Part shown: piece by piece, positions 22,022-33,955 of the stretch | How the letters are laid out: every line of letters starts with the position of its first letter | How positions within the stretch are numbered: the first letter of the stretch is position 1 | From: Heliocidaris erythrogramma | Taxonomy: Eukaryota > Echinodermata > Echinoidea > Camarodonta > Echinometridae | DNA: 64,000 nt | Reading direction: 5' to 3' | Assembly: GCA_025617745.1 (NCBI GenBank) | Contig: CM046857.1 | Location: 24,273,761 to 24,337,760 of the forward strand | Notes under the pieces: generated by a model | Seen by the model: only the letters and a program-made list of their open reading frames with translations | Database searches by the model: none | Told to the model about the DNA's origin: nothing | Translations under genes and position numbers: made by a program

Positions 22022-23321
22022 TAAGGGGGGACACACTAATGCAGGTTTGTCAAAGGTAGACCCGTATATTTTTTTTTTGGGGGGGGGGGGGGCACAATCG
22101 ACAAAAGGGTTAAGGGCGGATCCTTTATGGTCAAAATGCATACTTTTCTTCCAAAAAAGGGGGGGGGGGGCATGGGACGGAAGTGCCCCCTGGATCTTCC
22201 AATGCAATATATTGTTGAATGGAAACTGAATATTGTATTCTAATAAGTGAAGATGCCCATATAACATTTAAAAGATGCACGAGTTCCATGAGATATACAT
22301 TTTCAGTGTATGTTCTAAGATTTTTATCAATTCCTTCGATGCATAACTACTTAACCTACCAGGGAAAACATATCAGAAACCTAAACATGCCAGTGGAAGC
22401 CCTACAAATCTTATCACTTTTCATCACAGCAGCTAACCCCCTCCCCCCCCCCCCCCCTTTCTTTCTCTCTCTCTCTCTCTCTCTCCTGTGCGTGTCTATT
22501 TTTTTTTCTCTTTCTCGCTCTCATATTTCCCACCGGCTGTTTCTCACTCTCTCATATTTCCACTGTTTCTCTCTCTCACTCTCTTTATCTCTCATTTTCC
22601 ACTATGTATGCCTCCCTCTCTAACTCATTTCCCCACCACTGTTTCCCACTGTATCACACTCTCTCTCGCTTCTTTTAACATTCCACTATATACTTCTCGC
22701 TTCTTTCAATATTATTAATTTTCAATATCTCATGTTTTGGGGTGCGCGGACGCGTAAAAAGGTGAATACCTGTTTTAATAAGACAACTAGCGGGACCCGT
22801 GGAAATCCACGGGTTCACTTGTTTACATTGCACTCTCAACAGTTTCACAGTCGATGTGTACATTCTTGTGAGTTTATTCATAAATAATCACGCATACGTG
22901 CGCATGATCACAATTACTTAGTCCAACATACCCACATACTCAGTTAAAAACATTGTATAATGTTATGTAATGTACAGAATATATTTTAATTCTATCTTAG
23001 ATATCATTATGACATAAGGGGGAGGGGGAGGGAGAGAGAAATAGAGAGAGGGGAGGGAAAGAGAGAGAGAGAGAGAAAGTATGTTGGTAGACAGATAAGA
23101 GAGAGAAATTGATGTAGAGAATATAAACATAACAGAAAGAGAAAGAGTGGAATAGAGATAAAAGAAGTTCTTTTGATGTCAGTGTTTCCATTTCGCTTTA
23201 TTATAAGACAACTTAAATATAGTTGTAAAATTAATTAGCAAGTTAATGGCCTAGTTATGAAGATTTTTGTGTACGGAATATTGTCATCGTAGAGGTCGCT
23301 CATAGTAGTTATCTATTTTCT
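22022..23321. other. Low-complexity intergenic block
   Basis: G runs near 22079-22092 and 22158-22170, a C run at about 22444-22457, a CT run to 22487 with T/C-rich sequence to 22720, and GA-rich sequence at 23020-23100. A perfect short hairpin, ACCCGTGGA...TCCACGGGT, lies at 22796-22815. No gene seen. Confidence 0.6.
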
Positions 23322-23330
23322 ATAAGTAAT

Positions 23331-24752
23331 TCGAAAATAAAAGATGATTTAAACTACAAAGAGATATTAAGTAAAATAAAAAGATTAATAGGTTGGTGGA
23401 GCCAACGAGATCTTACGACGTACGGCAAAATCAAATTATTGAAAATGTATGTATATTCAAAATTAAATTACGTTTCTTCTCTTATATCTGTTCCACATAG
23501 TATCCTTGAAGAAATTGAAAAAATTTCCTTTAATTTCATTTGGGGTGGGAAAGATAGAATAAAAAGGAAAATATTATATCAAGATTATTCTGCAGGGGGG
23601 CTTCGGGTAACTGACTACAAAACTTTTATTAAGACTCAAAGAATAATGTGGATCAAACGGCTGTTGTACGGTGAAAAATATTTAGGGTGGAAACTAACAT
23701 TTGATTACTTTTTTAGATCGATTGGAGGTCGAAATATATTTCTTTGTAATTATGATATGAAGAAAATGAATTTAAATGGTATTCCCATGTTTTATTTAGA
23801 TATGTTAAAAGCATGGCAAGATATAGATGAATGTAGACACTTCGAAAAGAACAAGGTCAATCCGATAATTTTTAACAATAGAAGTATTTGTTTTCGAAAT
23901 AAAATGATCTTTGATGCTGATCTTTTTTATAAAGGAATATTTAAAGCATCAGATATAACCGTTGGAGGTAATTTTAAACCAATCTCTTATTTTTATAACT
24001 TAGGTTTTACCACCGACAGCCTGATCAGGATTCAAAAAATATTTTCAGTCATTGAACAGGAATGGATACAGAGTGATTTTATACATGTGGATACTGAACA
24101 TTTTCAAATAGATCTGAAGATCTTTGGTCATATACAAAAATTTAGCGATTTAAAGTCTGTACGGTTATATAATCACTTTATTGAACAATTTCAAAGAGAG
24201 TATACATTAAAGGTTACGGATGGAAATGTTCAACATGATTTTGGAACTGGGATGTTAAAAGAAATATTTACAAGACTGAAAAATGCATTTGTTATTAATA
24301 AACAAAGGGAGTTTCAATACAAATTGTTGCATGGGGCTATATATACGAAACAAAGACTCTTTCAATTTTGTTTCGAGTTGGATAATCTATGTTCCTTTTG
24401 TAAAAATCAAGTTGAAACATACCAACATTTGTTTTTAGAATGTCCTAAAGTTAAACAATTATGGCAGGACATTAGTAAAAAGCTGCATCTAAGAGAAATT
24501 AATATAAATGATTGGAAATCCATTTTTATGGGACTATCGGGTAAAACGGTACGAATATATTTAATAAATTGTGTAATTTTTCTTGTCAAATACATAATTT
24601 TTTCTTCAAGAAAACAAGGCGAGCTGCCATCTCTACGGAAAACAGTTACTTGGATAAAAGATCACAGAGACGAAGAATATAAGATAGCCAACAAAAAGGG
24701 GAAATTGGGGGTGCACTTAAGGAAATGGGAACAGATTGATGCGTTTCTTTGA
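23331..24752 (+). CDS. LINE ORF2 C-terminal fragment
   Basis: An open frame of about 470 codons to TGA at 24752, with no internal stop. It starts downstream of the polymerase catalytic box, with the L1-type WWSQRDLTTYGKIKLLK thumb segment near 23388, WGGKDRIKR and GGLRVTDY segments near 23540-23610, and a C-terminal cysteine-histidine cluster CSFCKNQVETYQHLFLEC near 24390-24440. This resembles the zinc-binding tail of L1/Tx1 ORF2. The fragment cannot be catalytic. The intact frame suggests a fairly recent insertion. Confidence 0.8.
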   Translation, partial: SKIKDDLNYKEILSKIKRLIGWWSQRDLTTYGKIKLLKMYVYSKLNYVSSLISVPHSILEEIEKISFNFIWGGKDRIKRKILYQDYSAGGLRVTDYKTFIKTQRIMWIKRLLYGEKYLGWKLTFDYFFRSIGGRNIFLCNYDMKKMNLNGIPMFYLDMLKAWQDIDECRHFEKNKVNPIIFNNRSICFRNKMIFDADLFYKGIFKASDITVGGNFKPISYFYNLGFTTDSLIRIQKIFSVIEQEWIQSDFIHVDTEHFQIDLKIFGHIQKFSDLKSVRLYNHFIEQFQREYTLKVTDGNVQHDFGTGMLKEIFTRLKNAFVINKQREFQYKLLHGAIYTKQRLFQFCFELDNLCSFCKNQVETYQHLFLECPKVKQLWQDISKKLHLREININDWKSIFMGLSGKTVRIYLINCVIFLVKYIIFSSRKQGELPSLRKTVTWIKDHRDEEYKIANKKGKLGVHLRKWEQIDAFL

Positions 24753-25610
24753 TTTTGTTTTCGTTTGCTTTTGTGTTGTTGTTTTTTGTTTGTTTGTTAT
24801 GTTTTGTTTTGTTTGTTTGCTTTTCTTATGTACTCATTACGGACAGGCAAACCGGAACTGGATGCATGCATGGGTGTTCGTATGTTGGGGGAGGGAGAAG
24901 GGGGGGGGGGGGGGGGTGCGGGAAGTGGGAGTGAGAATGAGTGTGTGTGTGATTGGTAGGAGAATGGTGAGGGGGAAGGGTTGGGTGGATGAGATGAGTG
25001 TGTAAGGGTGAGTTTGGGTGGGCCATGTATATCTTCCTCTAAGATTTTTAAATTATCGTTTCAAGAAATCATGTATAATTGATTTTTTTTTTTTTCTAAA
25101 TGCATGTTCAATGATCGATATATTGTATTTGTTTTCTTTCTAAAAAAAAAAGGAGCCTTTGTTCTGTTATTCCGATTTTAAGAAGACCTTATATTGTTTA
25201 AAAGTATAATTGGTCTATGTAAACTCTGTTCTTTAGTTCCTTTTTGTCTGAATATTATATAGGCCTACACTGTATTATGATTTAATGTGATATTAATGTA
25301 TCTTTCAAGACGAAGGAATAATATATTACTTGAAAGAAAAAGCTCTTTATTATTACTATAATATATTATATGAAAGAAAATAGTTATATATCTATGCCCA
25401 ACGATTGATGCATTGTATTTTCTTTTCATCGAAAAATAATTATGGATAATTTCAGAGAATTTTATAATTTTTACTGGTATTAATGTATTTCATTAAGTTT
25501 CTTTTGTATATGCAAATTATTTTATATGTGACTTATCATGATTGTTTCTTGAAATGTAATATTGTTCTTGAGAGGAAGCAATAAAATATTATTCAAAAAA
25601 AAAAAAAAAA
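23331..25610 (+). mobile_element. 5'-truncated L1/Tx1-like LINE with poly(A) tail and TSD
   Basis: The element begins inside the reverse transcriptase ORF, keeps its C-terminal third, has an 850-bp 3' UTR and ends in an A run at 25595-25610. It is flanked by the identical 9-bp ATAAGTAAT at 23322-23330 and 25611-25619. Truncation, A tail and duplication are the signature of target-primed reverse transcription. Confidence 0.85.
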
Positions 25611-25619
25611 ATAAGTAAT

Positions 25620-26227
25620 CAAGCGAAAATTCACCTACACATATCTCAAATTCAGTGAGACACATGTATGAGCAATAAATGCGTTCAATCACATCCTACA
25701 ATAAACATTAAAAGTATTAAAAAAAAATAGAAGTATGAATTTCCGAATATTAGGCCCCCTCCCTCACAAAATCCTGGATCCACCGTTGGACATGGTGGAT
25801 GGTGAAGGCAGGCCCTATCATGCCCCTGCCCTCACTTTACTTCATCCGGTGGCATAGAAAGGTCCCAAATACAATGAAAATAAAAATGATTGATGCATTC
25901 ACATAATCCCGCGTCACCCATCCCATCTTTAACCCCTGCTAGTGCTATCTACACTGAGATTATTTTTCTACAATAAAAAAAATCTAATGTACATTCACAT
26001 ATCCCCACCCCTGCCCCCTATTTATCTACGCGAATGACTTTAAGGGAATAACGCTCCTCTAGCATAATGCTTGCCCCTCAAACTGATAATATTCATGGAA
26101 CAATTTTATTTTTTAAAGAAACAAAATAGATGTAGAATATACTCAAATAAGATGAATTTACCATCGGGTGCGTCGAAGTAGTCTACTCACGAGTCGCTTT
26201 TACGCTTATATAGAGTGTAATTGAAAT
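25620..26227. other. Intergenic, nothing recognised
   Basis: AT-rich sequence with short C-rich stretches. No exon, terminal repeat or long open frame seen. Confidence 0.5.
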
Positions 26228-27402
26228 GGGGTCCGCTCGCTAGTCATAAGGACCGCTGTTCATAATAAGACATAAGGGTTGCTATTCATAAGGGTAATTA
26301 TTCATAAGGACCGCCATTCCTAATAAGACATAAGGATCGCTATTCATAATACGGAAAGACGGTCGCTATTCATAATACCAAATCAGTGTCGTTAATCATA
26401 AGGGTCCCTATTCATAATACGAAAACAGGGTCACTATTCATAAAGGTCGATATTCATAAAGGTCGGTATTCATAAAGGTCAATGTTCATAAGGGTCGCTA
26501 TTCATAATAGCAGAATAGGGTCGCTATTCATAATCGAAGAATAGGGTCGGTATTCATAATCGAAGAAGAGGGTCGCTATTCATAATCAAAGAAGAGGGTC
26601 GCTATTCATAATCAAAAAAGAGGGTCGCTATTCATAATCAAAGAAGAGGGTCGCTATTCATAATCAAAGAAGAGGGTCGCTATTCATAATCAAAGAAGAG
26701 GGTCGCTATTCATAATCGAAGAAGAGGGTCGCTATTCATAATCGAAGAAGAGGGTCGCTATTCATAATCGAAGAAGAGGGTCGCTATTCATAATCAAAGA
26801 AGAGGGTCGCTATTCATAATCGAAGAAGAGGGTCGCTATTCATAATCGAAGAAGAGGGTCGCTATTCATAATCAAAGAAGAGGGTCGCTATTCATAATCA
26901 AAGAAGAGGGTCGCTATTCATAATCAAAGAAGAGGGTCGCTATTCATAATCAAAGAAGAGGGTCGCTATTCATAATCAAAGAAGAGGGTCGCTATTCATA
27001 ATCAAAGAATAGGGTCGGTATTCATAATCGAAGAAGAGGGTCGCTATTCATAATCAAAGAAGAGGGTCGCTATTCATAATCAAAGAAGAGGGTCGCCATT
27101 CATAATCAAAGAAGAGGGTCGCTATTCATAATCAAAGAAGAGGGTCGCTATTCATAATCAAAGAAGAGGGTCGCTATTCATAATCAAAGAAGAGGGTCGC
27201 TATTCATAATCAAAGAAGAGGGTCGCTATTCATAATCAAAGAAGAGGGTCGCTATTCATAATCAAAGAAGAGGGTCGCTATTCATAATCAAAGAGGGTCG
27301 CTATTCATAATCAAAGAAGAGGGTCGCTATTCATAATCAAAGAAGAGGGTCGCTATTCATAATCAAAGAAGAGGGTCGCTATTCATAATCAAAGAAGAGG
27401 GT
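26228..27402 (+). repeat. 26-bp minisatellite array, left copy
   Basis: The unit is GGGTCGCTATTCATAAT followed by CAAAGAAGA. About 35 homogeneous units lie at 26480-27402; the outer part (26228-26480) is degenerate and lacks the 9-bp second half. There are no unique spacers, so this is not CRISPR. The reverse complement of the same unit forms the array at 35031-35985. Confidence 0.95.
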
Positions 27403-28458
27403 CGTCTTTTCACTTTGAAAGGCGCTTTGCCAGTGCCTTAATAATTAAAAAACGATGTCTAATCCTTACATCTACGTGGGAGGAGAGGACCCCCTCCCTC
27501 TCCACACACCCACACACACGCAGACATGTTCTTTGTTTTGAATATTGGAGTGTCATTGCCACACCTGTTTTAGAGTTAGGGGAAGTACTGGTTATCTATT
27601 TTACCTATGTTTGTAGGCCTACCCATTTTCGTTCTTTCTTTTTTTTTTCTTTTTCCTCCTTTTCTCACTCTCTCTTTCTCTTTCCTTCTTTTTCCAGCTT
27701 CTTGTTTCTTTGTTTCTGCATGGTTTATTGTAAGACATGGACCTCTTGCTTGTACTCTATTTCCTTTTGTATACTGTTTATGTAGATTTATCATGGAATA
27801 ATGAGGTATTATATTGTCATGCCTGTTTATTCTTAATGCAATTTTCTGATATGTATTTTTATGTTTGGAAATCAGATTGTAACACAATTTTTATGCTTGT
27901 TGCATGACAATAAATGAATCATTGAATCATCCAGATCTTCCCGTTTCTCAACTCCTGTGGAGACCTAATCCTTAGCCTTTATCTCAAGTTCCAGCAATCG
28001 TCCATTTGGGGGAGCTGGGGGGGGGGGGGTGGGATTGTCTTTGGAGGTAGTTGTCCTGGAGATTAGTTGTTGGGGGTAGTTGTCCGGATACGGGCTTAGA
28101 AATTGCCGCGAGAAATTTTGTTTTTGTTTTAATTTGTGTATATTTTGGGGTGGGGTAGTAGTATTTTCATAATACGTGATTTTAGTAACGTACAATTCAT
28201 TGGCATCTACCGTTCTTACAGTGTGCCCCTGTTTACGGGCATGGATGGGAATGAAGTATCCCCTCCCACGGTTGGGACTTTCAAATTTCCCGAGTTAAAA
28301 TCACCTTTCAGAGCATTTGAGTCCATGTGGTTTCATGGTAATTACTAACTTGCTTAATTTCATTATATTATTTTAAATCCTTATTTCGGTCTTCCTTATC
28401 ATAAATTTAACAAAAATCATGACAAAAATTATGACCATGTTGATCAATCGTGATCCTA
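27403..28458. other. Intergenic; possible LINE 3' tail near 27560-27930
   Basis: The stretch ends CAATAAATGAATCATTGAAT near 27908-27930, a short-repeat tail typical of CR1-like LINE ends, but no coding remnant was found. CA-rich sequence lies near 27500. A G run is at 28018-28030, followed by GGTAGTTGTCC repeats that recur inverted near 29935-29970. Confidence 0.4.
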
Positions 28459-29660
28459 CACTCTTAGAAGTGTTGGGCAAATAATTAACCAATTTTTAAC
28501 CAACACTGGGCAATATACTGACCTGTTAACTGTTGGTAAAAATATGCCCCAACTGATGTTGGGTAACTGAAATGCTTTGTAGTTGGGCAAGTTTAATTGC
28601 CCAACAGCTGTTCACCAATCACATTTACCCAACCTTTTATTTCTCAATTATTGGTTATAGGCCTACATTTAGTCGGTTAATTTATTGCCCAACAAATTAT
28701 AATATTATAATAATATTGGGTAAAATTTATTATATTATATTACCCAATACCCAATTGGTACTTTACCAACTGTTGGGTAAGCCAACTGAAGAACAAACTT
28801 TGTTTCCACAACAAGACATTTTCTCAACTCTCAAAACGCTCATAATTAGGTAATTTTTGCCAAACCACTTCTCTGAAATAGACATTTGCCTAACTCTCAA
28901 AATGCCCAAATACTGGTAATTATTGCCCAACAATTTCTTTCACACAAAGATATTTGTTATGCATTAGGTGACAGTTAGTAAATCTGGCCCACCCCAAACC
29001 GTACGCAACTTAACATCATGAATATTCATATTTAACTTTACCATACATGCCCATTTATTAGGTGAATGCAATTGCCACAAATTGGTCAAGCTTTGGCTAG
29101 CTGAGTTGGTTAAAATAACTTGGTAAACTTTTAACCAACTCGTGTTTGCCCAACTTAATTCGCCCAACATTTTAAGAGTGTGCAACTGTAGGGCACTGTT
29201 TGAGTAATTGTTGAGCAATGTTTGCCGTATGTTAGAGATTTGGGGAAAACTACCCAACAGTTGGAAAAATATTAGGCAAACATTGCCAAACAGTTGGTTG
29301 GGTTGACGATTGCCGCAATATTGGGTTTTTTTTTTTTGCAGTGTAACTTAAATTAATATTTTCCCTGAATCTTGTGCAAAATTTACCCAACTGTTAGGTA
29401 AACTTCTGTATGGCAAAATTTTCCTCATAGATTTCGACCAACCTTTCTATGTCCAACTATTTTTCCGCAACATGAAAGAGGAACTCATTCCCAATTATCC
29501 AACTACGAGGCAAATATTCCCAACCTAGATTTAACCAATGCTGTTGGTAAATATGAGCCCAGCAGTTGTGTAAATTTATTTGCCACAAATTGGTGAAAGC
29601 CTTAGGCGATCAGTTCGTTGGGCATTTTTTTCACAAACCATGATTACCATTTTAAGAGTG
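28459..29660. mobile_element. CACTCTTA-ended element rich in CCAAC/GTTGG motifs
   Basis: Begins CACTCTTAGAAGTGTTGGGC and ends ATTTTAAGAGTG, with a further internal TTTTAAGAGTG near 29170-29180. The interior is filled with variants of ACCCAACAGTTGGGTA in both orientations at irregular short intervals. No coding sequence. Superfamily unassigned; target duplication not clear. Confidence 0.6.
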
Positions 29661-31640
29661 TATGAATAATAATCATCATGGTCATCCTCCTCCTCCTCCT
29701 GATCATATTATTTGATCATGTCATTTATTGAAGGTGAATTATTGCTGGGGGAGGGGGATGATGATACAGGCCAATCCTACAGGCCACCACCCCCCCCCCC
29801 CCCCCCTCCTGCATTATTTGGGGAATATATCACACATTTTGATATCCATGCTTCCACAGCATTTAAAATACAAATTCTACTACTAGAACCGTCGTTTAAT
29901 TGAAAAAGAAGTGAAGGTATACACGTATATATTGTATCCAGACAACTACCCCCAGACAACTACCCCCTTAGGTCAACTAACCCCACGACATCTCTTCCTT
30001 ATGTTCGTTCATATTTTCATCCTTTTTTATCTTTTCTTCTGTCCTAAACTTAATATTGCTTTATCTTTCTGCATTTGTTTTCCCTAACTTTTATGTTATT
30101 TTTTGTTTTAGTATCATTTTATCTTTATCTTTATCTTTATCTTTCCCCCTTCTTCTTTACTTCTAGCCTGCCATTCGTCTCTCTTTATTTTCTTCTTCCT
30201 TTCCTTCTTTGCTTATGTTATTCTTTGGTTTTGGGCTTTTTTTTCATCTTCTCTTTCTGTCCTTTCTTGTTATTCTTTGCTTTGTTCTTTCTTCATTTTC
30301 TCTTGTTGTCTTCTCTCATGTTTTTTTTTTTGGTTTTGAACTTTATTGTTCTTCTCTTTCTGTATTTTGATTTTTCTTGGATCTTCTCTTTCTGTCTTTC
30401 CATATATTGTTCTTTGTTCCCTTTCTTTATCTTCTCTTGCTGTCTTTCCCTTATAAATGTTATTCTGTTTTATCCTTCCATCATTTTGTCTTTTTCTCTC
30501 CTTATGTTTTCCTTTATTCTTTCCTTCTTTCATATCTTCATTTTTGTTCTTCCCTACCCCGTGTATTTCTTCATTATTCTCCTTTTATCTTCTCTTTTGA
30601 TCTTTCCTCTATCTCTTATTCTTTGTTTCTTCCCTTTATAATCTTCTCTATTCTGACTTTCTTATTCTAGCATCATCTCTTTCCTTCTTTTATGTTTTCA
30701 GTATTTTTCCTTTATTTCTTTCTTTTTCATTTTGTATGATTTTGTTTTATATTTTTCTTCTAGTTTTCTCCAGAAGGGTGCGGTTTTGGGGAAGAAACCT
30801 GCCATAAACTGTGACGTCATTTAAACCTAACTGAGATGTAGGATGCGTTCATAGGCGCTGAAGTGGAGGGGGGGGGGGGGGGAGAATTGCGTGTTCGACC
30901 TCCCCATAGGCGTAAATGCATAATTTTGGGAGGGGCTGAAGTAATAGTCGAGCCAATATTGCCCTTCTCAAAATCCTCAAGGGGCTGCAGCCAAGTTATC
31001 TACGGAATTGTACAAGCTTTTTTTTATTTTTGGCATTTTTAAGCTGCAAAAACGTCATTTCTTATTCGATGTACTAAGGAAAATTCGCAAATAACCACTG
31101 CGATTTAGGCCAAGATCTAAATATTGAACATTGATAAAAGTTCATTTTCCCACTTCTTTCTTAAATGGGGGAACAAGTGAGAAATAATACGGGGATTTCG
31201 GAGGGCCACCGAAAGTTGATATTTCTTTCAAATGTACATAGAACATTGAAAATGCGATTTTATGTGCTTTAACATAATTATACTGGGGCAAAATAATGAA
31301 AACAAAGCAAAAACAGAGGCGTAACTAGTACTAACTACGAGGGGGTATGGGGCACGTGCCCCACAAATCGGATGGGGAAAAAGAAAATAATGAAAGAGGA
31401 GAAAATAGAAAAAGATAAGGGAGAGGAAAAGGAAGGGAAAATAAGACAATAATTGGACCCTTTTTTGTTTTGCATTCTTTTGTTTTGTTCAAGCGGACCC
31501 TGCTCGCCAGCGCCCCCTATAATAAGGGCCTGTGTATCATGGTTTTTCTATGTTTGCTTTGAACCTAATTAAATTCAATCCAATTTATTCCCATTTCCAG
31601 CAAAAACCATTCCCAGAAAATTAATCAAAATTACACATAG
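29661..31640. other. Intergenic, T/C-rich low complexity
   Basis: Contains a C run at 29788-29806, a (TTATCT)n tract at about 30118-30146 and a T-rich stretch to about 30770 that opens a spurious hydrophobic frame. A G run lies at 30870-30882. A hAT-like terminus, CAGAGGCGTAACTAG, is at about 31313, but its partner end was not established. Confidence 0.5.
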
Positions 31641-31642
31641 AA

Positions 31643-32015
31643 ATATAAATTGTAAAAAATATTCTGATCGATTTGAGTTTTAGAACTAGCTTTGAATTTA
31701 TCATGTACATTATCATGATAAATTATCATGTATACAATTAATTAATGTATAACATTTCTTTAAACTTCAGCATCAACATGACATTATTCCATCATTTGCC
31801 AATGGTATACTGTAAAGCATACTGCATACAAATATATAAATTGTAAAAAATATTCTGATCGATTTGAGTTTTAGAACTAGCTTTGAATTTATCATGTACA
31901 TTATCATGATAAATTATCATGTATACAATTAATTAATGTATAACATTTCTTTAAACTTCAGCATCAACATGACATTATTCCATCATTTGCAAATGGTATA
32001 CTGTAAAGCATACTG
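31643..32015. repeat. 191-bp tandem duplication
   Basis: The segment starting ATATAAATTGTAAAAAAT at 31643 repeats at 31834 with very few differences, ending near 32015. Each unit contains an internal ATCATGTACATTATCATGAT near-palindrome. No coding content. Confidence 0.85.
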
Positions 32016-32040
32016 CTTGTATGTAAACAACCATACACTA

Positions 32041-32296
32041 TGAACATGGCGAACAAAGAAGCGGACAAAATATACAGCTCCTCATTGTACCTTCCACAAT
32101 TGCCCTGGTAGACAAAAGAACATCCCTTCATTGCTATTATGTAAAAATATGTAGAACAGGTGTCACATGCATATTCACCTGTTCTACTTATTTTACATAA
32201 TAGCAATGAAGGGATGTTCTATTGTCTACCAGGGCAATTGTGTAGGGCACAAAGAGGAGCTGTATATTTTGTCCGCTCTCTTTGTCATCGTGTTCA
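32041..32296. repeat. Large near-perfect palindrome
   Basis: Arms of about 120 bp (32041-32162 and 32176-32296) around a 13-bp loop, with a handful of mismatches and small indels. It is immediately followed by a TTAA family 1 element. Probably a foldback transposon relic or an inverted duplication. Confidence 0.85.
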
Positions 32297-32320
32297 CAGT
32301 GATAGGACCAACGGCTTTAA

Positions 32321-33843
32321 AGGAGAATTAATCCCTGATTACAAATTTACTTATATTGGAAGGTGTAATATATTCCTACTTATTGGCCTAAATCATTTTC
32401 TAATAAGATATCAGAAAAGGGTATAAATAAAGATATTCCAACACCCGGTATCGTCTCCTACTCATTTACATGGGGGCTGCCATTTTCTTGCTGATTTGGA
32501 GTTGTACATGAACCATTGAGAAATGTTCCAGTCAGGAAGATATTTTGAATCCAAATCCTAAATTGATTTTCTTCATTACCTAAAATCCCATATGTGACGA
32601 AAAATATAAAGTGGGTGTTTACATGATTTATAAAAATTAAATCTTTATAATGATACTTTTAAATTGTCTGGTTTTGCTTAACAAAAATCTATTTTCTTGG
32701 GTTTGCCAAACAGAGCAGAACATAATATATGCAGCATGCATTCTGACTTTTTAAGTCCATTATCCGAAAGCAGGTGAATGCATAGTTTGCCGCTATAGAT
32801 GCTCAGGGAAGAAGCATCCATAAAATTTGAATTAATTTGCTCCGTCCCATACGTCACAGTATCGAGAAAATAGATTTCTATTAAAGGGAAATTAACCTCA
32901 GCGTATGAATTAGCTTATTTTGAATGGTGTAGTATATGCCTCTTATTTGATACATGCAATTTCATGTAAAAACACAGGATATAGATATAAATCACTATTT
33001 TCCAGCCAAGTTATCGTCTGCTAGCAATAATAAGGGGGCTGCCATTACTTTATGTGTACACGAACATATTTTTCATCCCAAGTAAAATTTCCTTCATCGT
33101 TAACTTGTAATTGATTTTTAGAGGGCAAATATATATTAGATAAAGTCACATATTCTGAAATGTAAGTTTAGTTTTATATATTTTTTAAAAGGTCTTAATT
33201 TGTTCATAAAAAATATACTTCATAAAAAATATACGTCAAGGACGGAGAATTGACGTCAAGGACGGAGACAAACGTAACAATACCAAAACAAAGCGAGGAA
33301 TCTGCTTTACAGGATGGCTATTAGAACTCATGGGTCGTCAATTATCTAGGCCCATGGCCAATAACAATCGTAATACAATCAGAACAAAGCGACGTATCTG
33401 TTGTAAAGGTAGGCTATTATCAATGCATATGGTACCTAATGATCCGTGTCATGCACAAAATGGCAGCCTCCATGGAAAGACGTAGCGGGTTAATTGTCCT
33501 TTAAGCGAATATCGATTTTCAACAGAAATATATAAGGAAATCTTCAGTTTAAAAATAAATTGACATATCTATTCTATATTTTTAATCTCAAATGGGTTTT
33601 TAATTTTGAAAAAGGCAATTGAGCATTTGGATTAAGAAAATCATCTTGTACACATAAACAAAATGGCAGCCCCCATGTGCTGCTAGCAGACGATACATAT
33701 TGCTAGCAGATGGTAAATTTTGCTCAGAAAAATTTGATTCGTATCGATCTCGTATATTTTGACGCGAAGCCATATAGTCTAACAAGTAGGAATAAATAAC
33801 ACCTTTGAACACTATCGTCTTTATTTTTGAGCGTAATTCTCCT
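32321..33843. mobile_element. TTAA family 1 element carrying a nested insertion
   Basis: Ends AGGAGAATTAATCCC and GCGTAATTCTCCT between TTAA at 32317 and 33844. Without the nested element at 32885-33500 it matches the copies at 10319 and (inverted) 20359. Confidence 0.85.
32885..33500. mobile_element. TTAA family 3 element, nested
   Basis: Ends AGGGAAATTAACC and GGTTAATTGTCCT between TTAA at 32881 and 33501. The family 1 host reads CTATTAAGCGAAT uninterrupted in its other copies, giving the empty site. A near-identical copy is at 52987-53631. Confidence 0.9.
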
Positions 33844-33885
33844 TTAAGTCTTCTCCGATGGACTTGGGGTTAATGCCTTACCAAA

Positions 33886-33955
33886 GGACACGAGTGGTTT
33901 CGAATCCTGGTCCTTCAGTTACGATGCAACTGTTCGTCCACTGAGCTATCTCGCC
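33886..33955 (-). repeat. tRNA-like sequence (SINE head)
   Basis: On the minus strand, TAGCTCAGTGGACG resembles an A box and GGATTCGAAAC a B box. The acceptor ends do not pair well, so I read it as a tRNA-derived SINE head or pseudogene, not a working tRNA. Confidence 0.45.

Noticed and set aside
21460-22267. Long open frames on both strands through 21.46-22.27 kb
   Set aside because: They are produced by the 7-bp CT/GA satellite, whose unit has no stop in several frames; the peptides are monotonous repeats.
24736-25026. Open frames after the LINE ORF
   Set aside because: They lie in the LINE 3' UTR and depend on T-rich and G-rich runs.
26228-27402. Possible CRISPR array
   Set aside because: Units are contiguous with no unique spacers, and the context is eukaryotic.
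28136-28348. 70-codon open frame near 28.2 kb
   Set aside because: No recognisable domain, no consistent splice partners and no counterpart elsewhere in the window.
30075-30641. 188-codon hydrophobic open frame
   Set aside because: T/C-rich low-complexity sequence gives phenylalanine/leucine/serine codons without stops; no domain or splice context.
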